From Burkholderia multivorans ATCC BAA-247 (GTDB lineage: Bacteria > Pseudomonadota > Gammaproteobacteria > Burkholderiales > Burkholderiaceae): a stretch of DNA of 64,000 nucleotides. Position numbers and translations under genes: made by a program. The DNA lies in assembly GCF_000959525.1 (NCBI RefSeq), contig NZ_CP009831.1:1798001-1862000 (forward strand), written 5' to 3'. Shown in pieces: positions 25,337 through 34,374 of this stretch (the first letter of the stretch is position 1; every line of letters begins with the position of its first letter). The notes beneath the pieces are model-generated. The model saw only the letters and a list, made by a program, of their open reading frames with translations. It was not told the DNA's origin and did not search any database.

Positions 25337-27979
25337 ATGGAGAAGCTCGTTGCGTCGCTCGCCGGCGGCGCGGCGTCGGAGGCGTCCGACGCCCAGGCCG
25401 GCCGCGCCGAAAGCGCCGAAACCGATGTGCCGCTCGTGGTGCCGCTGATGGACAGCGGCACGCGCACGATCTTTCATCTGCTCGCGCTGTGCTGGGTCGC
25501 CGCGCTCGCGATCTTCTGGCGCTGGTGGCTGCGCGACGAGCATTACGTCGATGCGTTCCGCTTCGGCGTCAACTGCTTCATCCTGTTCTGGACCACCTTC
25601 ATTCCCGGCTACTTCATCTTCATCATCCGCTCCGCGGTCGTGCCGAACCCGGCGCTCGACGTGCCGCGCGGCTGGCGCGTCGCGATGGTCGTCACGAAGG
25701 CGCCGTCCGAGCCGTTCGAGGTCGTGCGCACGACGCTGCTCGCGATGCTCGATCAGACCTACCCGCACGACACCTGGCTCGCCGACGAGGATCCGACTCC
25801 GGCCACGCTCGAATGGTGTCGCCTGCACGGCGTGCGCGTGTCGACGCGGCGCGGCGTCGCCGACTATCACCGCGCGAGCTGGCCGCGCCGCACGAAATGC
25901 AAGGAAGGCAACCTCGCGTACTTCTACGACACGTACGGCTACGACAACTACGATTTCGTGTCGCAGCTCGACGCCGATCATGTGCCGACGCGCACGTATC
26001 TCGAGGAGATGCTGCGTCCGTTCGTCGATCCGGCGGTCGGCTACGTGTCCGCGCCGAGCATCTGCGACAGCAATGCCGCGCTGAGCTGGAGCGCGCGCGG
26101 GCGCGTGAACGTCGAGGGCCCGCTTCACGGCACGATGCAGGCCGGCTATGCGGGCGGTCTCGCGCCGCTCTGCATCGGCTCGCACTACGCGGTGCGCTGC
26201 CGCGCGCTGCGCGAGATCGGCGGCCTCGGCCCCGAACTCGCCGAAGATCATTCGACGACGATGATCTTCAACGCGCACGGCTGGCGCGGCATGCACGCAC
26301 TGAACGCGATCGCGAACGGCGAAGGGCCGCGTACGTTCGCCGATCTCGCCACGCAGGAATTCCAGTGGTCGAAGAGCGTGATGATCATCATGCTGCGCTA
26401 CACGCGCCGCTATTTCGGCGGGCTGCCGCTGAAACTGAAGGCGCAGTTCCTGTTCTGCCAGCTGTGGTATCCGCTCTGTGCGCTCGCGATGGCGGGCGGC
26501 GTCGCGATCCCGGTCGCCGCGCTGCTCACGGGGCGCGTGTGGGCGCACGTCGACTACATTACGTATCTCGCCTACGCGGTGCCGCTCAGCGTGCTGATCC
26601 TCTGCGTCGTCACCTGGTCCACGCACGCGACGCAGTCGTGTCGGCCTCTGAACACGAAGCTGCTGTCGTGGGAAGGCCTGTCGTTCGTGTTCGCGCGCTG
26701 GCCGTGGGTCGTGCTCGGCTGCCTGTCGGCGATCGTCGACTGCATCCGCGGCAAGGAATTCGCCTTCAAGGTCACGCCGAAGGGCGGCGCGATCGAGCAG
26801 GACGCGCCGCTGCGCGTCGTCGCGCCGTATCTGCTGATCTCGCTGTTCTGCAGTTCGCCCGTCGTCGCGATCGAGAATCCGCACAACGCCGGCGGCTTCT
26901 ATCTGTTTTCGACGCTGACGAGCATCCTGTACTTCGTGATCGCGGCCGTGGTCGCCGTCAATCACGGCAAGGAACAGGGGCGCGCCGCGTCTGCGCCCGC
27001 GCAGATGTTCTTCAGCCGCCTGCCGGTGCGCAACGCGCTGTTCGTGTTCGCGCTCGCGATGCTGGTCGCCGGCATCGCGCTGCGCGCGCCGAAGGGCTGG
27101 CAGGCCGTCACGTGGCGCTCGGGCCTGCCCGCCGTGCTCGCGCCGGCGCCGGGGCAGCCGGTCAAGCAGCCCGCACTCGGCGTCTACGACCCGGACCGCG
27201 TGTTCGCGTCCGACGCGAACCTCGCATTCGATCATGTGTTCGTGTCGTGGAACGCGCCCGACCTCGACACGCAGATCGACGACGCGTATCGCACCGCGCA
27301 CGCGCGCAACCGCGCGCTGATGGTGACGGTCGAACCGTGGGCGCTGCCCGGCAGCCGCACAGGCGCGCTGCTCGACGATATCGCGCACGGCCGTTACGAC
27401 GCGCGCATCGCGGCGACCTGCTCGGCGCTCGCCGCACTGCACGCGCCGGTGTTCGTGCGCTGGGGCCACGAGATGGAAACCGACACCGGCCGCTATCCGT
27501 GGGCGAGCGGCGACGCGTCCGGCTATATCGACGCGTACCGGCGCGTCGTCGATGCGTGCCGCGCGATGACCGACCAGCTGCGCTTCGTGTGGTCGCCGGC
27601 CGGCAACCGCAACCTCGACGACTATTTCCCCGGCCCCGGCTACGCCGATGCAGTCGGCCTGTCGGTGTTCGACTGTCCGCGTTGCGCGGTGTGGCCGGCG
27701 GGCGGGCGCGCGTCGGCCGAAAACATCCTGCGGACCAAGTACGCGCGCGTCGCCGACTACGGGCTGCCGGTGATGGTCACCGAACTCGGTGTCGACGGCT
27801 CGGACGCGCGCAAGCGCGACGCGCTCGACGAATTCCAGCGCTCGCTGTGGCGCTATCCGCTGCTGAAGGCCGTGGTGTATTTCAATGCGGTCGACACGCC
27901 GGGTGCCTGGCCCGCCCGCTACGTGCCGGACTGGCGGATCGCGCCGTCGTTCCTGCAGGCGGAAGTCGTCGCGAAGTAG
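25337..27979 (+). CDS. Membrane GT2 glycan synthase fused to a C-terminal GH26 glycoside hydrolase (880 aa)
   Basis: Two N-terminal membrane segments (about 43-62 and 72-95) lead into a processive family-2 glycosyltransferase domain. It has D150, the DAD motif D212/D214 in QLDADH, acceptor Asp D304 in AEDH, and a QxxxW box at Q340-W344. About six further membrane helices follow (about 370-600). Residues about 630-875 form a GH26-like barrel with acid/base Glu E712 in RWGHEM and nucleophile Glu E816 in VTELG, 104 residues apart as in GH26. The GH part would face the periplasm if the usual topology holds. It probably polymerises and trims a beta-glycan from the UDP-sugars made by the upstream genes. 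Confidence 0.85.
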   Translation: MEKLVASLAGGAASEASDAQAGRAESAETDVPLVVPLMDSGTRTIFHLLALCWVAALAIFWRWWLRDEHYVDAFRFGVNCFILFWTTFIPGYFIFIIRSAVVPNPALDVPRGWRVAMVVTKAPSEPFEVVRTTLLAMLDQTYPHDTWLADEDPTPATLEWCRLHGVRVSTRRGVADYHRASWPRRTKCKEGNLAYFYDTYGYDNYDFVSQLDADHVPTRTYLEEMLRPFVDPAVGYVSAPSICDSNAALSWSARGRVNVEGPLHGTMQAGYAGGLAPLCIGSHYAVRCRALREIGGLGPELAEDHSTTMIFNAHGWRGMHALNAIANGEGPRTFADLATQEFQWSKSVMIIMLRYTRRYFGGLPLKLKAQFLFCQLWYPLCALAMAGGVAIPVAALLTGRVWAHVDYITYLAYAVPLSVLILCVVTWSTHATQSCRPLNTKLLSWEGLSFVFARWPWVVLGCLSAIVDCIRGKEFAFKVTPKGGAIEQDAPLRVVAPYLLISLFCSSPVVAIENPHNAGGFYLFSTLTSILYFVIAAVVAVNHGKEQGRAASAPAQMFFSRLPVRNALFVFALAMLVAGIALRAPKGWQAVTWRSGLPAVLAPAPGQPVKQPALGVYDPDRVFASDANLAFDHVFVSWNAPDLDTQIDDAYRTAHARNRALMVTVEPWALPGSRTGALLDDIAHGRYDARIAATCSALAALHAPVFVRWGHEMETDTGRYPWASGDASGYIDAYRRVVDACRAMTDQLRFVWSPAGNRNLDDYFPGPGYADAVGLSVFDCPRCAVWPAGGRASAENILRTKYARVADYGLPVMVTELGVDGSDARKRDALDEFQRSLWRYPLLKAVVYFNAVDTPGAWPARYVPDWRIAPSFLQAEVVAK

Positions 27980-27983
27980 GTGC

Positions 27984-28050
27984 GAGGTGCCGCCGGCAAG
28001 TGCGGCCGGCGAGGTGCGGCCGGCGAGGTGCGGCCGGCGAGGTGCGGCCG
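27984..28050. repeat. Tandem 14-bp repeat between convergent genes
   Basis: The unit GAGGTGCGGCCGGC occurs about five times, with one 13-base copy and a partial last copy. It lies between the stop of the GT2-GH26 gene and the stop of the AraC regulator. It may be length-variable. Confidence 0.85.
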
Positions 28051-28059
28051 CCCGTTTCC

Positions 28060-28983
28060 TCAGCCAAGCAGCTCGCGCCGCCGCAAGTGCGCAACGTCGC
28101 GCATCGGCGGCGCGCCGAACAGCCGGCTGTACTCGCGGCTGAACTGCGACGCGCTCTCGTAGCCGACGCTCGCGGCGACCGAGCCGACGTCGCCGCCCTG
28201 CTGCAGCAGCAGCCGGCGCGCCTCGTGCAGCCGCAGCTGCTTCTGGTACTGCAGCGGGCTCAGCGTCGTCACGTGCTTGAAATGATGATGCAGCGACGAC
28301 ACGCTCATGTTGACCGCGTTCGCGAGCGTCTCGACGCGCATCGGCTCCGCGAAGTGCGCACGGATCCATTCGATCGCGCGCGCGATCCGGTGCGTCTGGC
28401 TGCCGGCGACGGCCATGTGCCGCAGCCGCGTGCCCTGTGCGCTCGTCAGCAGCCGGTACAGCATCTCCTTCTCGATCAGCGGCGCGAGCACCGGGATGTC
28501 GGCCGGCGTGTCGAGCAGCCGCACGAGGCGCAGCGCGGCATCGAGCAGCGGCGGCGTCAGCTCGGCGAGCGCGATGCCCTCGCCCTCCGGGCCGGACTCC
28601 GGCTCCGGTAGCCGCATCTCGGCCGCGAGCTCGACGATCCGCTGCGGATCGAGCGTCAGCGACAGGCAGAGGTATGGCGCGTCGGCCGACGCGCGCGTCA
28701 CGCGCGACAGGATCGGCAAGTCGATCGACGTAATCAGGCAGTTTTGTGCATCGTATTCGTACGCGTGGCCGCCCACGATCACGCGCTTCGCGCCCTGCGC
28801 GGCAATCACGAGCGCCGCGCGCGACACGGCGCAGCCGAGATCGACGGGCCGCACGTGCTTGTGCAGCATCAGGCCCGGCACCGCGGTCGCGTGCGAGCCG
28901 TCGACCGGCGCAAAGCGGCCGATCAGCGACGCCAGTTCGCGCTGCCCGGCCGCGCGCGACGCGGCGATGTCGGTCATGTCCAT
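28060..28983 (-). CDS. AraC-family regulator divergent from the molybdenum hydroxylase genes
   Basis: This 307-residue protein has an N-terminal AraC_N-type ligand domain ([32 protein letters not shown]) and a C-terminal AraC helix-turn-helix pair. The latter includes [23 protein letters not shown] and [22 protein letters not shown]. The ATG at 28983 with AGGA upstream is preferred to a GTG one codon earlier. It is transcribed away from the IorA/IorB-like pair and probably controls it. AraC_N members often govern aldehyde or alcohol responses. Confidence 0.9.
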   Translation of the reverse strand: MDMTDIAASRAAGQRELASLIGRFAPVDGSHATAVPGLMLHKHVRPVDLGCAVSRAALVIAAQGAKRVIVGGHAYEYDAQNCLITSIDLPILSRVTRASADAPYLCLSLTLDPQRIVELAAEMRLPEPESGPEGEGIALAELTPPLLDAALRLVRLLDTPADIPVLAPLIEKEMLYRLLTSAQGTRLRHMAVAGSQTHRIARAIEWIRAHFAEPMRVETLANAVNMSVSSLHHHFKHVTTLSPLQYQKQLRLHEARRLLLQQGGDVGSVAASVGYESASQFSREYSRLFGAPPMRDVAHLRRRELLG

Positions 28984-29165
28984 CACGAGATCCTCGAATC
29001 GGTTTGCCCTGTCGCGCGAGCATAGCGAAAGGTCTGTCGCCGCGCGCGGGATTTGCAGGATTGTTCAAGAAATTTGCAGGATTGGGTAGACGAAAACGGC
29101 GGCGGCTCGCGCACACTGCCGGCTATCCCGGCCCGGCGCCGGGTTATCCCCACGGAGACACCCCC

Positions 29166-29627
29166 ATGGCCACTACGTTTGTCCTGAACGGCAAGAGCGT
29201 GACGCTCGATGCCGATCCGTCGATGCCCGTCCTCTGGGCGATCCGCGAGCACGCGGGGCTGACCGGCACGAAATTCGGCTGCGGGATGGCGCAGTGCGGC
29301 GCGTGCACGATCCACCTCGAAGGCCAGGCCGTGCGCTCGTGCGTGCTGCCGCTCGCCGGTATCGCCGGCAAGCACGTGACGACGATCGAAGGCCTGCAGA
29401 GCAAGCCCGCGCAGGCCGTGCAGGCCGCCTGGGTGAAGCTGCAGGTGCCGCAATGCGGCTACTGCCAGTCCGGGCAGATCATGTCCGCCACTGCGCTGCT
29501 GGAGCACAACCCGAAACCGACCGACGCCGACATCGACGCGGCGATGAACGGCAACCTGTGCCGCTGTGCGACCTACGCGCGGATCCGCGCGGCGATCCAC
29601 GACGCGGCCGCGACGCTGGGAGCGTGA
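29166..29627 (+). CDS. Molybdenum hydroxylase small subunit, two [2Fe-2S] clusters (IorA-like)
   Basis: This 153-residue iron-sulfur protein has a plant-ferredoxin-type cluster, [13 protein letters not shown] plus the later SC. A second helical [2Fe-2S] cluster is CGYCQSG...NLCRC. It passes electrons from the molybdenum subunit encoded three bases downstream. The pair matches isoquinoline 1-oxidoreductase / aldehyde-oxidising two-subunit enzymes, which lack an FAD subunit. It lies divergent from the AraC regulator, with about 180 bases for promoters. Confidence 0.92.
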   Translation: MATTFVLNGKSVTLDADPSMPVLWAIREHAGLTGTKFGCGMAQCGACTIHLEGQAVRSCVLPLAGIAGKHVTTIEGLQSKPAQAVQAAWVKLQVPQCGYCQSGQIMSATALLEHNPKPTDADIDAAMNGNLCRCATYARIRAAIHDAAATLGA

Positions 29628-29629
29628 CC

Positions 29630-31846
29630 ATGACGATCGAACTCGATACGCGCGATTCGGTGCGTCCGTCGCGCCGCACGTTCCTGAAGGCCGCGGGCGC
29701 AGCGGCCGCGGTCAGCCTGACGATCGGCTTCGAATGGGCCGGCCTGGGCCGGCGCGCGGCGGCCGCGACGGCCGCGCCCGAAGCCGGCGCGTTCGCGCCG
29801 AACGCGTTCCTGCGCGTCACACCCGACGGCGCCGTCACGGTGATCGCGAAGCATGTCGAACTCGGCCAGGGCGCCTACACGGGCATCGCGACGATCGTCG
29901 CCGAGGAGCTCGACGCCGACTGGTCGAGCGTGCGCGTCGAAAGCGCGCCGGCCGACGCGAAGCGCTACGCGAACCTCGCGTTCGGCACGATGCAGGGCAC
30001 GGGCGGCAGCTCGGCGATGTCGAACTCGTGGCAGCAGCTGCGCGAAGCCGGCGGCAAGGCGCGTGCGATGCGCGTGTCGGCGGCCGCCGCGCGCTGGAAC
30101 GTGCCGGCAAGCGAGCTGACGACCGCCAACGGTGTGGTCACACATGCGAAAAGCGGCAAGACGGCCGCCTACGGCACGCTCGTCGCCGATGCATCGAAGC
30201 TGCCGGTACCGGACAAGGTCGTGCTGAAGCAGCCGGCCGACTTCAAGCTGATCGGCCATCGCATTCCGCGCGTCGACGCGTCGGCGAAATCGAACGGCAC
30301 CGCGCATTTCACGCTCGACACGACGTTCCCCGGCATGCGCGTCGCGCTGCTGCAGCGCCCGCCGCGCTTCGGCGCGACGGTGAAGTCGTTCGACGCGACG
30401 GCTGCGAAGGCCGTGCCGGGCGTGGTCTCGGTCGTGCAGGTGCCGGGCGGCATCGCGGTCGTCGGAACGGGCTTCTGGGCGGCGAAACAAGGCCGCGACG
30501 CGCTGAAGGTCGAATGGGACGAAACGAACGCCGAAAAGCGCGGCTCGGACGAGATCATGCGCGAATACCGGCAGCTGGCCGCCAAGCCCGGCGCATCGGC
30601 GCGCAAGGACGGCGATGCCGACGCGGCGATCGCAGGCGCCGCGCGCAGGATCAGCGCGAGCTACGAGTTCCCGTATCTCGCGCATGCGCCGATGGAGCCG
30701 CTCGACGCGGTCGTCAAGCTGACCAAGGACAGCTGCGAGATCTGGGCCGGCGATCAGTTCCAGACGGTCGACCAGGGCAACGCGGCCAAGGTCGCGGGCC
30801 TGAAGCCCGAGCAGGTGCAGATCCATACGCTGTACGCGGGCGGCAGCTTCGGCCGGCGCGCGAATGCGTGGTCGGACTACGTCGTCGAGGCCGTGTCGAT
30901 CGCGAAGGCACTCGGCGCGGACGGCAAGCCGGTCAAGCTGCAGTGGACGCGCGAGGACGACATCCAGGGCGGCTTCTATCGCCCGATGTACTTCCACAAG
31001 CTCGACGCGGGACTGACCGCCGACGGCCGGCTGGTGGGCTGGCGTCACCGGATCGTCGGCCAGTCGATCCTCGCCGGCACGCCGTTCGAGGCCTTCATGG
31101 TCAAGAACGGCATCGACGCGACGTCGGTCGAGGGTGCGGCGAACCTGCCGTACGCGGTGCCGAACGTGTCGGTCGAACTGACGACCACCAAGGTCGGCCT
31201 GCCCGTGCTCTGGTGGCGCGTGGTCGGCAGCTCGCACACGGCCTACGCGGTCGAGGCCTTCATCGACGAAGCCGCGCACGCGGCCGGCAAGGATCCGTAC
31301 CTGTTCCGCCGCGACCTGCTGGCCAAGGAACCGCGCATGCGGGCGGTGCTGGAACTGGCCGCGCAGAAGGCCGGCTGGGATCCGGCGAAGCCGCTGCCGA
31401 AAGGTCGCGGACGCGGGATCGCGGTGGCCGAGGCGTTCAAGAGCTATGTCGCGCAGGTTGCCGAGGTATCGGTCGATGCGGACGGCAAGGTGAAGGTCGA
31501 GCGCGTGGTCTGCGCAGTCGACTGCGGAATCGCGATCAATCCCGACATCGTCGCCGCGCAGATGGAAGGCGGTATCGGCTTCGGGCTCGGCGCAGCGATG
31601 CACAGCGCGATCACGCTGAAGGACGGGCGCGTCGAGCAGCGCAACTTCGACGGCTATCAGGTGCTGCGGATGGCCGAGATGCCGAAGGTCGAGGTGCATA
31701 TCGTGCCGTCCGCCGAAGCGCCGACCGGCGTCGGCGAGCCGGGCGTCGCGCCGGTCGGGCCGGCGGTCGCGAACGCGATCTTCGCGGCCACCGGCAAGCG
31801 GCACTACGTGCTGCCGTTCGATTCGGGCAGGAACGCGAGCGCTTGA
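29630..31846 (+). CDS. Molybdopterin-binding large subunit of xanthine dehydrogenase family (IorB-like), Tat-exported
   Basis: This 738-residue protein begins with a Tat signal, [17 protein letters not shown], so the holoenzyme is probably periplasmic and the iron-sulfur subunit is carried along. Cofactor-binding segments include [24 protein letters not shown] and GTGGSS. The catalytic Glu is in [15 protein letters not shown] near the C-terminus. The family oxidises N-heterocycles or aldehydes and feeds electrons to the respiratory chain. The true substrate is not readable. MCD cofactor would come from a MocA such as that at 519-1103. Confidence 0.9.
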   Translation: MTIELDTRDSVRPSRRTFLKAAGAAAAVSLTIGFEWAGLGRRAAAATAAPEAGAFAPNAFLRVTPDGAVTVIAKHVELGQGAYTGIATIVAEELDADWSSVRVESAPADAKRYANLAFGTMQGTGGSSAMSNSWQQLREAGGKARAMRVSAAAARWNVPASELTTANGVVTHAKSGKTAAYGTLVADASKLPVPDKVVLKQPADFKLIGHRIPRVDASAKSNGTAHFTLDTTFPGMRVALLQRPPRFGATVKSFDATAAKAVPGVVSVVQVPGGIAVVGTGFWAAKQGRDALKVEWDETNAEKRGSDEIMREYRQLAAKPGASARKDGDADAAIAGAARRISASYEFPYLAHAPMEPLDAVVKLTKDSCEIWAGDQFQTVDQGNAAKVAGLKPEQVQIHTLYAGGSFGRRANAWSDYVVEAVSIAKALGADGKPVKLQWTREDDIQGGFYRPMYFHKLDAGLTADGRLVGWRHRIVGQSILAGTPFEAFMVKNGIDATSVEGAANLPYAVPNVSVELTTTKVGLPVLWWRVVGSSHTAYAVEAFIDEAAHAAGKDPYLFRRDLLAKEPRMRAVLELAAQKAGWDPAKPLPKGRGRGIAVAEAFKSYVAQVAEVSVDADGKVKVERVVCAVDCGIAINPDIVAAQMEGGIGFGLGAAMHSAITLKDGRVEQRNFDGYQVLRMAEMPKVEVHIVPSAEAPTGVGEPGVAPVGPAVANAIFAATGKRHYVLPFDSGRNASA

Positions 31847-32467
31847 CGGGGCTGGATCGCTTGCGCCGGTCGGCCGCGCACACCGCGCGGCGGCCGGCGC
31901 GGCTGCTGCCCTCGTCGCCTTCGCTGGCTTCGCTGTCTTTCCGCCGTCTCGGCGTCACGCTGTCACGCTGTCCCGGTGTCACGCTGTCACGCTGGCGCAA
32001 CTGGCCTCGGCTCGTTGCGCCCCGCCGCCTGCCGCTGTCCCCATCCGCCTCCCACTGCTCATCTCCTCCCGCTGCCCCATCGCCTCCCGCTGCCGCGCCG
32101 TTCGTTGCCGTCCGTAGTCATCCGCTGCGATGCGCGATCAACGTCAGCGCCCGCTCACCGCGACCGGCGCTTCGCTACCCTTCGCACCCGCAGCAACACT
32201 CGCCCGGCGCGCTCTCCTCCCCTTCCGCGCTCGCTACGTTACGTGCGCCGTAACGTGCGTAACGTTTGCGCGGCCGCGCTACGTAACAATCCTTCAAGAT
32301 TGCCCGCCGCCCGCGTACCGCCCCGCGCCTGCAAAGTACCGAAAGTGCGTTTGAATTCAACGCCCGCGCGCGATTCGCCCACGGGCGCACGTCGCCGTCG
32401 ATCCGTCTGGCCCGGAAGTTGCAGTAAACAGCTCGCCAACAATCCTTTACGGACAGCGAGGGCCATC
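31847..32467. other. 621-bp gene-free region with low-complexity repeats before the T3SS
   Basis: No convincing gene is seen. A GC-rich hairpin at 31863-31900 follows the hydroxylase gene and may terminate it. From about 31920 to 32110 the sequence is repetitive (GTCACGCT copies at 31954-31993, then TCCCGCTGCC-like copies). A 7-base dyad lies at 32237-32255. This marks the left border of the type III secretion locus. Confidence 0.6.
32237..32255. promoter_or_regulatory. Inverted repeat CGTTACG-N5-CGTAACG upstream of T3SS regulator gene
   Basis: A perfect 7-base dyad is followed by a third half-site CGTAACG at 32258-32264. It lies about 210-230 bases before the winged-helix regulator gene. 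It could be an operator. Only symmetry and repetition support it. Confidence 0.45.
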
Positions 32468-32866
32468 ATGGATTGCAAATACCTGTACATCGACAACATA
32501 AAAATCAACTTTGTGCGGCGCACCATCGAGATCGACGAGAAACCCGTCGACGTCACGCCGCGCGAATTCGACGTCGTCGAATTCCTGCTCGACAACATGA
32601 ACAAGATCGTGCCGCGGCAGGCGATCCAGGAGGCCGTGTGGGGCCGCGAGCTCGCGGTGTCGTCGCGCACGCTCGATACGCACATCTCGCGGATCCGTTC
32701 GAAGCTGCAGCTCGATCACGACAAGAACCTGCGGATCATCCCGATCTACGCGGTCGGCTATCGCCTCGTGCTGTTCGGCGCGGCGATGACGCACGTGGAA
32801 CGCCACGACGCGGCGCCGCTCGTGCGCACCGCGCAGCAAGCGGCAATCTCGGCCGACTACCTGTAA
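32468..32866 (+). CDS. Winged-helix (OmpR/PhoB-type) DNA-binding protein without receiver domain
   Basis: This 132-residue protein is essentially only the Trans_reg_C domain: VDVTPREFDVVEFLLDNMNKIVPRQAI, then SSRTLDTHISRIRSKLQ and the wing IYAVGYRLVLF. There is no receiver or membrane segment. It stands at the left edge of the type III secretion locus, 347 bases before sctQ on the same strand, and is a good candidate T3SS regulator. OmpR-family regulators such as HrpG control plant-type T3SS in Ralstonia, but this protein lacks the receiver half. Confidence 0.82.
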   Translation: MDCKYLYIDNIKINFVRRTIEIDEKPVDVTPREFDVVEFLLDNMNKIVPRQAIQEAVWGRELAVSSRTLDTHISRIRSKLQLDHDKNLRIIPIYAVGYRLVLFGAAMTHVERHDAAPLVRTAQQAAISADYL

Positions 32867-33213
32867 CGATCGGCCGGGGCGCCGCGCGATGCGGCGTGCC
32901 GGCCGCCGCTCCCCCGCAGCGACACACACGATGCGACGCGCATCGCGCGGCTCGCCTGCCCTGCGATACGTTCCCGTCGCGACACGGTCGCCGCCTTAGG
33001 GCGGCGATCGCCTTCCAACGGCCGCGCAAAGCGCCGCTCATGGCGCCTCGTAAATCCGCGCCCACCGCGCGACGACACGGCGCACACGACTACGGATTCC
33101 GGTGCGACACGCGCACGGCCGCCTCCCTACAATCGACGCAGCAGCCGCGCGCGACCTGCGCCACCGGCCACAACAACCCGTCGAACTCACGCCGAATTCG
33201 CTCCGATCCCGCC
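32867..33213. other. Gene-free stretch upstream of sctQ
   Basis: No gene is supported, although an open frame in phase with sctQ extends through it. Composition is GC-rich and non-conserved in style. A short dyad, CGATGCG-N3-CGCATCG, occurs at 32929-32945. It presumably carries the sctQ promoter. No PIP or hrpII box is recognised. Confidence 0.45.
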
Positions 33214-34371
33214 GTGCCTGCGCTGTTCCTGACGAATGCCGACGACGCCGCGGACCGCGCCGCGCTGTCCGCTGCCACGACGCGTGCGACGCCGCCCGCC
33301 GCCGTGCTGGCGCTCGACGCGTCGCCCGCGCTGCCGCGCGTGTCGGCCGCGACCGCACGCGGGCTGTCGCATGCATACGGTGCGACGGCCGCCGTGCCGA
33401 TCGCGCTCGGCGAACACGCGTACGCGGTGCACTGGCGCGTCGACGCGGAGCCGGCGGCCGACGCGCACGCCTACCGGTTCGTCGTCGGCCCCGCCACCGG
33501 CACGTTGTGGCTCGACCCGCTCGCCGAAACCGAATGGCTCGGCGACGCCGCCGATCCGGCCGTCCCGGCCGTGATCCGCGCGGCGCTGCTCGCCGATCTC
33601 GGCGCGCCGTTTGCGGCGACGCTGCAGGCCGCCACGCGCCAGCGCGTCGAACTGCTGCCGCCTGCCGAACCGGCGCCCGCGTGGCACGCGTCGCCGGCCG
33701 CGCTGCGCTTCGAGCTGCGTCGCGCGGACGGTGCGTGGCGCTGCCATGGCGCCCTGCTGTTCGACGCGCCGGACGCGCTCGCCGTGTTCTTCGCGTCGGC
33801 GCCGGCCGCGCCGCCCGATGCGGCGGCCCTCTACGCGAACCTGCCGGTGCCGCTCGTGTTCGAAATCGGCCGCACCGAATTGACGATGGCCGAGCTCGCG
33901 GACGTCGTCGGCGGCGACATCATCGCGATCGAGCGCTGGCACGCGCACGAGCAGAACCTGCTGTGCGTCGCGCGCGTGCCGGCCGCGCCCGCGTGGGAGA
34001 TCACCGGACGGCCGTCGGGCAGCCGGCTGACCGTCGAACGAATCAGGGAGATGCCTTTGGAACCGACCCGCACCGATACCCCGCCCGCGACCGGCGCCGC
34101 GCACGACGCATCGCCGGCCGATGCGCCGCGCGCGCTCGACGGCCTCGCGGTCGACCTGCGCTTCGAGCTGCCGCCGACGTCGATGCCGCTCGGCGAGCTG
34201 AGCGCGCTGCAACCCGGCGCCGTGATCGAGCTGCAGCAAGGGATCAACCAGAGCGTGATCCATCTCGTCGCCAACGGGATGCTGATCGGCACCGGCCATC
34301 TGATCGCGGTCGGCCAGAAGCTCGGCGTGCGCGTCGTCACGCTGACGCAACCCGCGCCGCGCGAGCGCTGA
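33214..34371 (+). CDS. sctQ: T3SS cytoplasmic ring (C-ring) protein SctQ
   Basis: The product has about 385 residues from the GTG at 33214; the start is uncertain because no strong Shine-Dalgarno is visible. The C-terminal 80 residues are a clear SpoA/FliN domain (LDLRFELPPTSMPLGELSALQPGAVIELQ, NGMLIGTGHLIAVGQKLGVRV). A second SpoA-like stretch precedes it (VPLVFEIGRTELTMAELADVVGGD). The protein forms the sorting platform with SctK, SctL and SctN, all encoded here. It is followed after three bases by sctR. An internal start is probable at 34051-34057. Confidence 0.85.
   Translation: MPALFLTNADDAADRAALSAATTRATPPAAVLALDASPALPRVSAATARGLSHAYGATAAVPIALGEHAYAVHWRVDAEPAADAHAYRFVVGPATGTLWLDPLAETEWLGDAADPAVPAVIRAALLADLGAPFAATLQAATRQRVELLPPAEPAPAWHASPAALRFELRRADGAWRCHGALLFDAPDALAVFFASAPAAPPDAAALYANLPVPLVFEIGRTELTMAELADVVGGDIIAIERWHAHEQNLLCVARVPAAPAWEITGRPSGSRLTVERIREMPLEPTRTDTPPATGAAHDASPADAPRALDGLAVDLRFELPPTSMPLGELSALQPGAVIELQQGINQSVIHLVANGMLIGTGHLIAVGQKLGVRVVTLTQPAPRER
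34057..34371 (+). other. Candidate internal translation product SctQ-C (104 aa)
   Basis: AGGGAG at 34045-34050 is ideally spaced for a TTG at 34057, with an ATG at 34051 too close to it. The segment from here to the SctQ stop equals the isolated C-terminal SpoA domain. Internal SctQ-C products are known in other systems (YscQ, SsaQ, SpaO). Confidence 0.45.
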
Positions 34372-34374
34372 CCG

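Noticed and set aside
25301-29116. A 1271-codon open frame on the minus strand opposite the GT2-GH26 gene
   Set aside because: It is an antisense shadow of a strongly coding gene. Its product is Arg-rich with no domains, as expected in GC-rich DNA.
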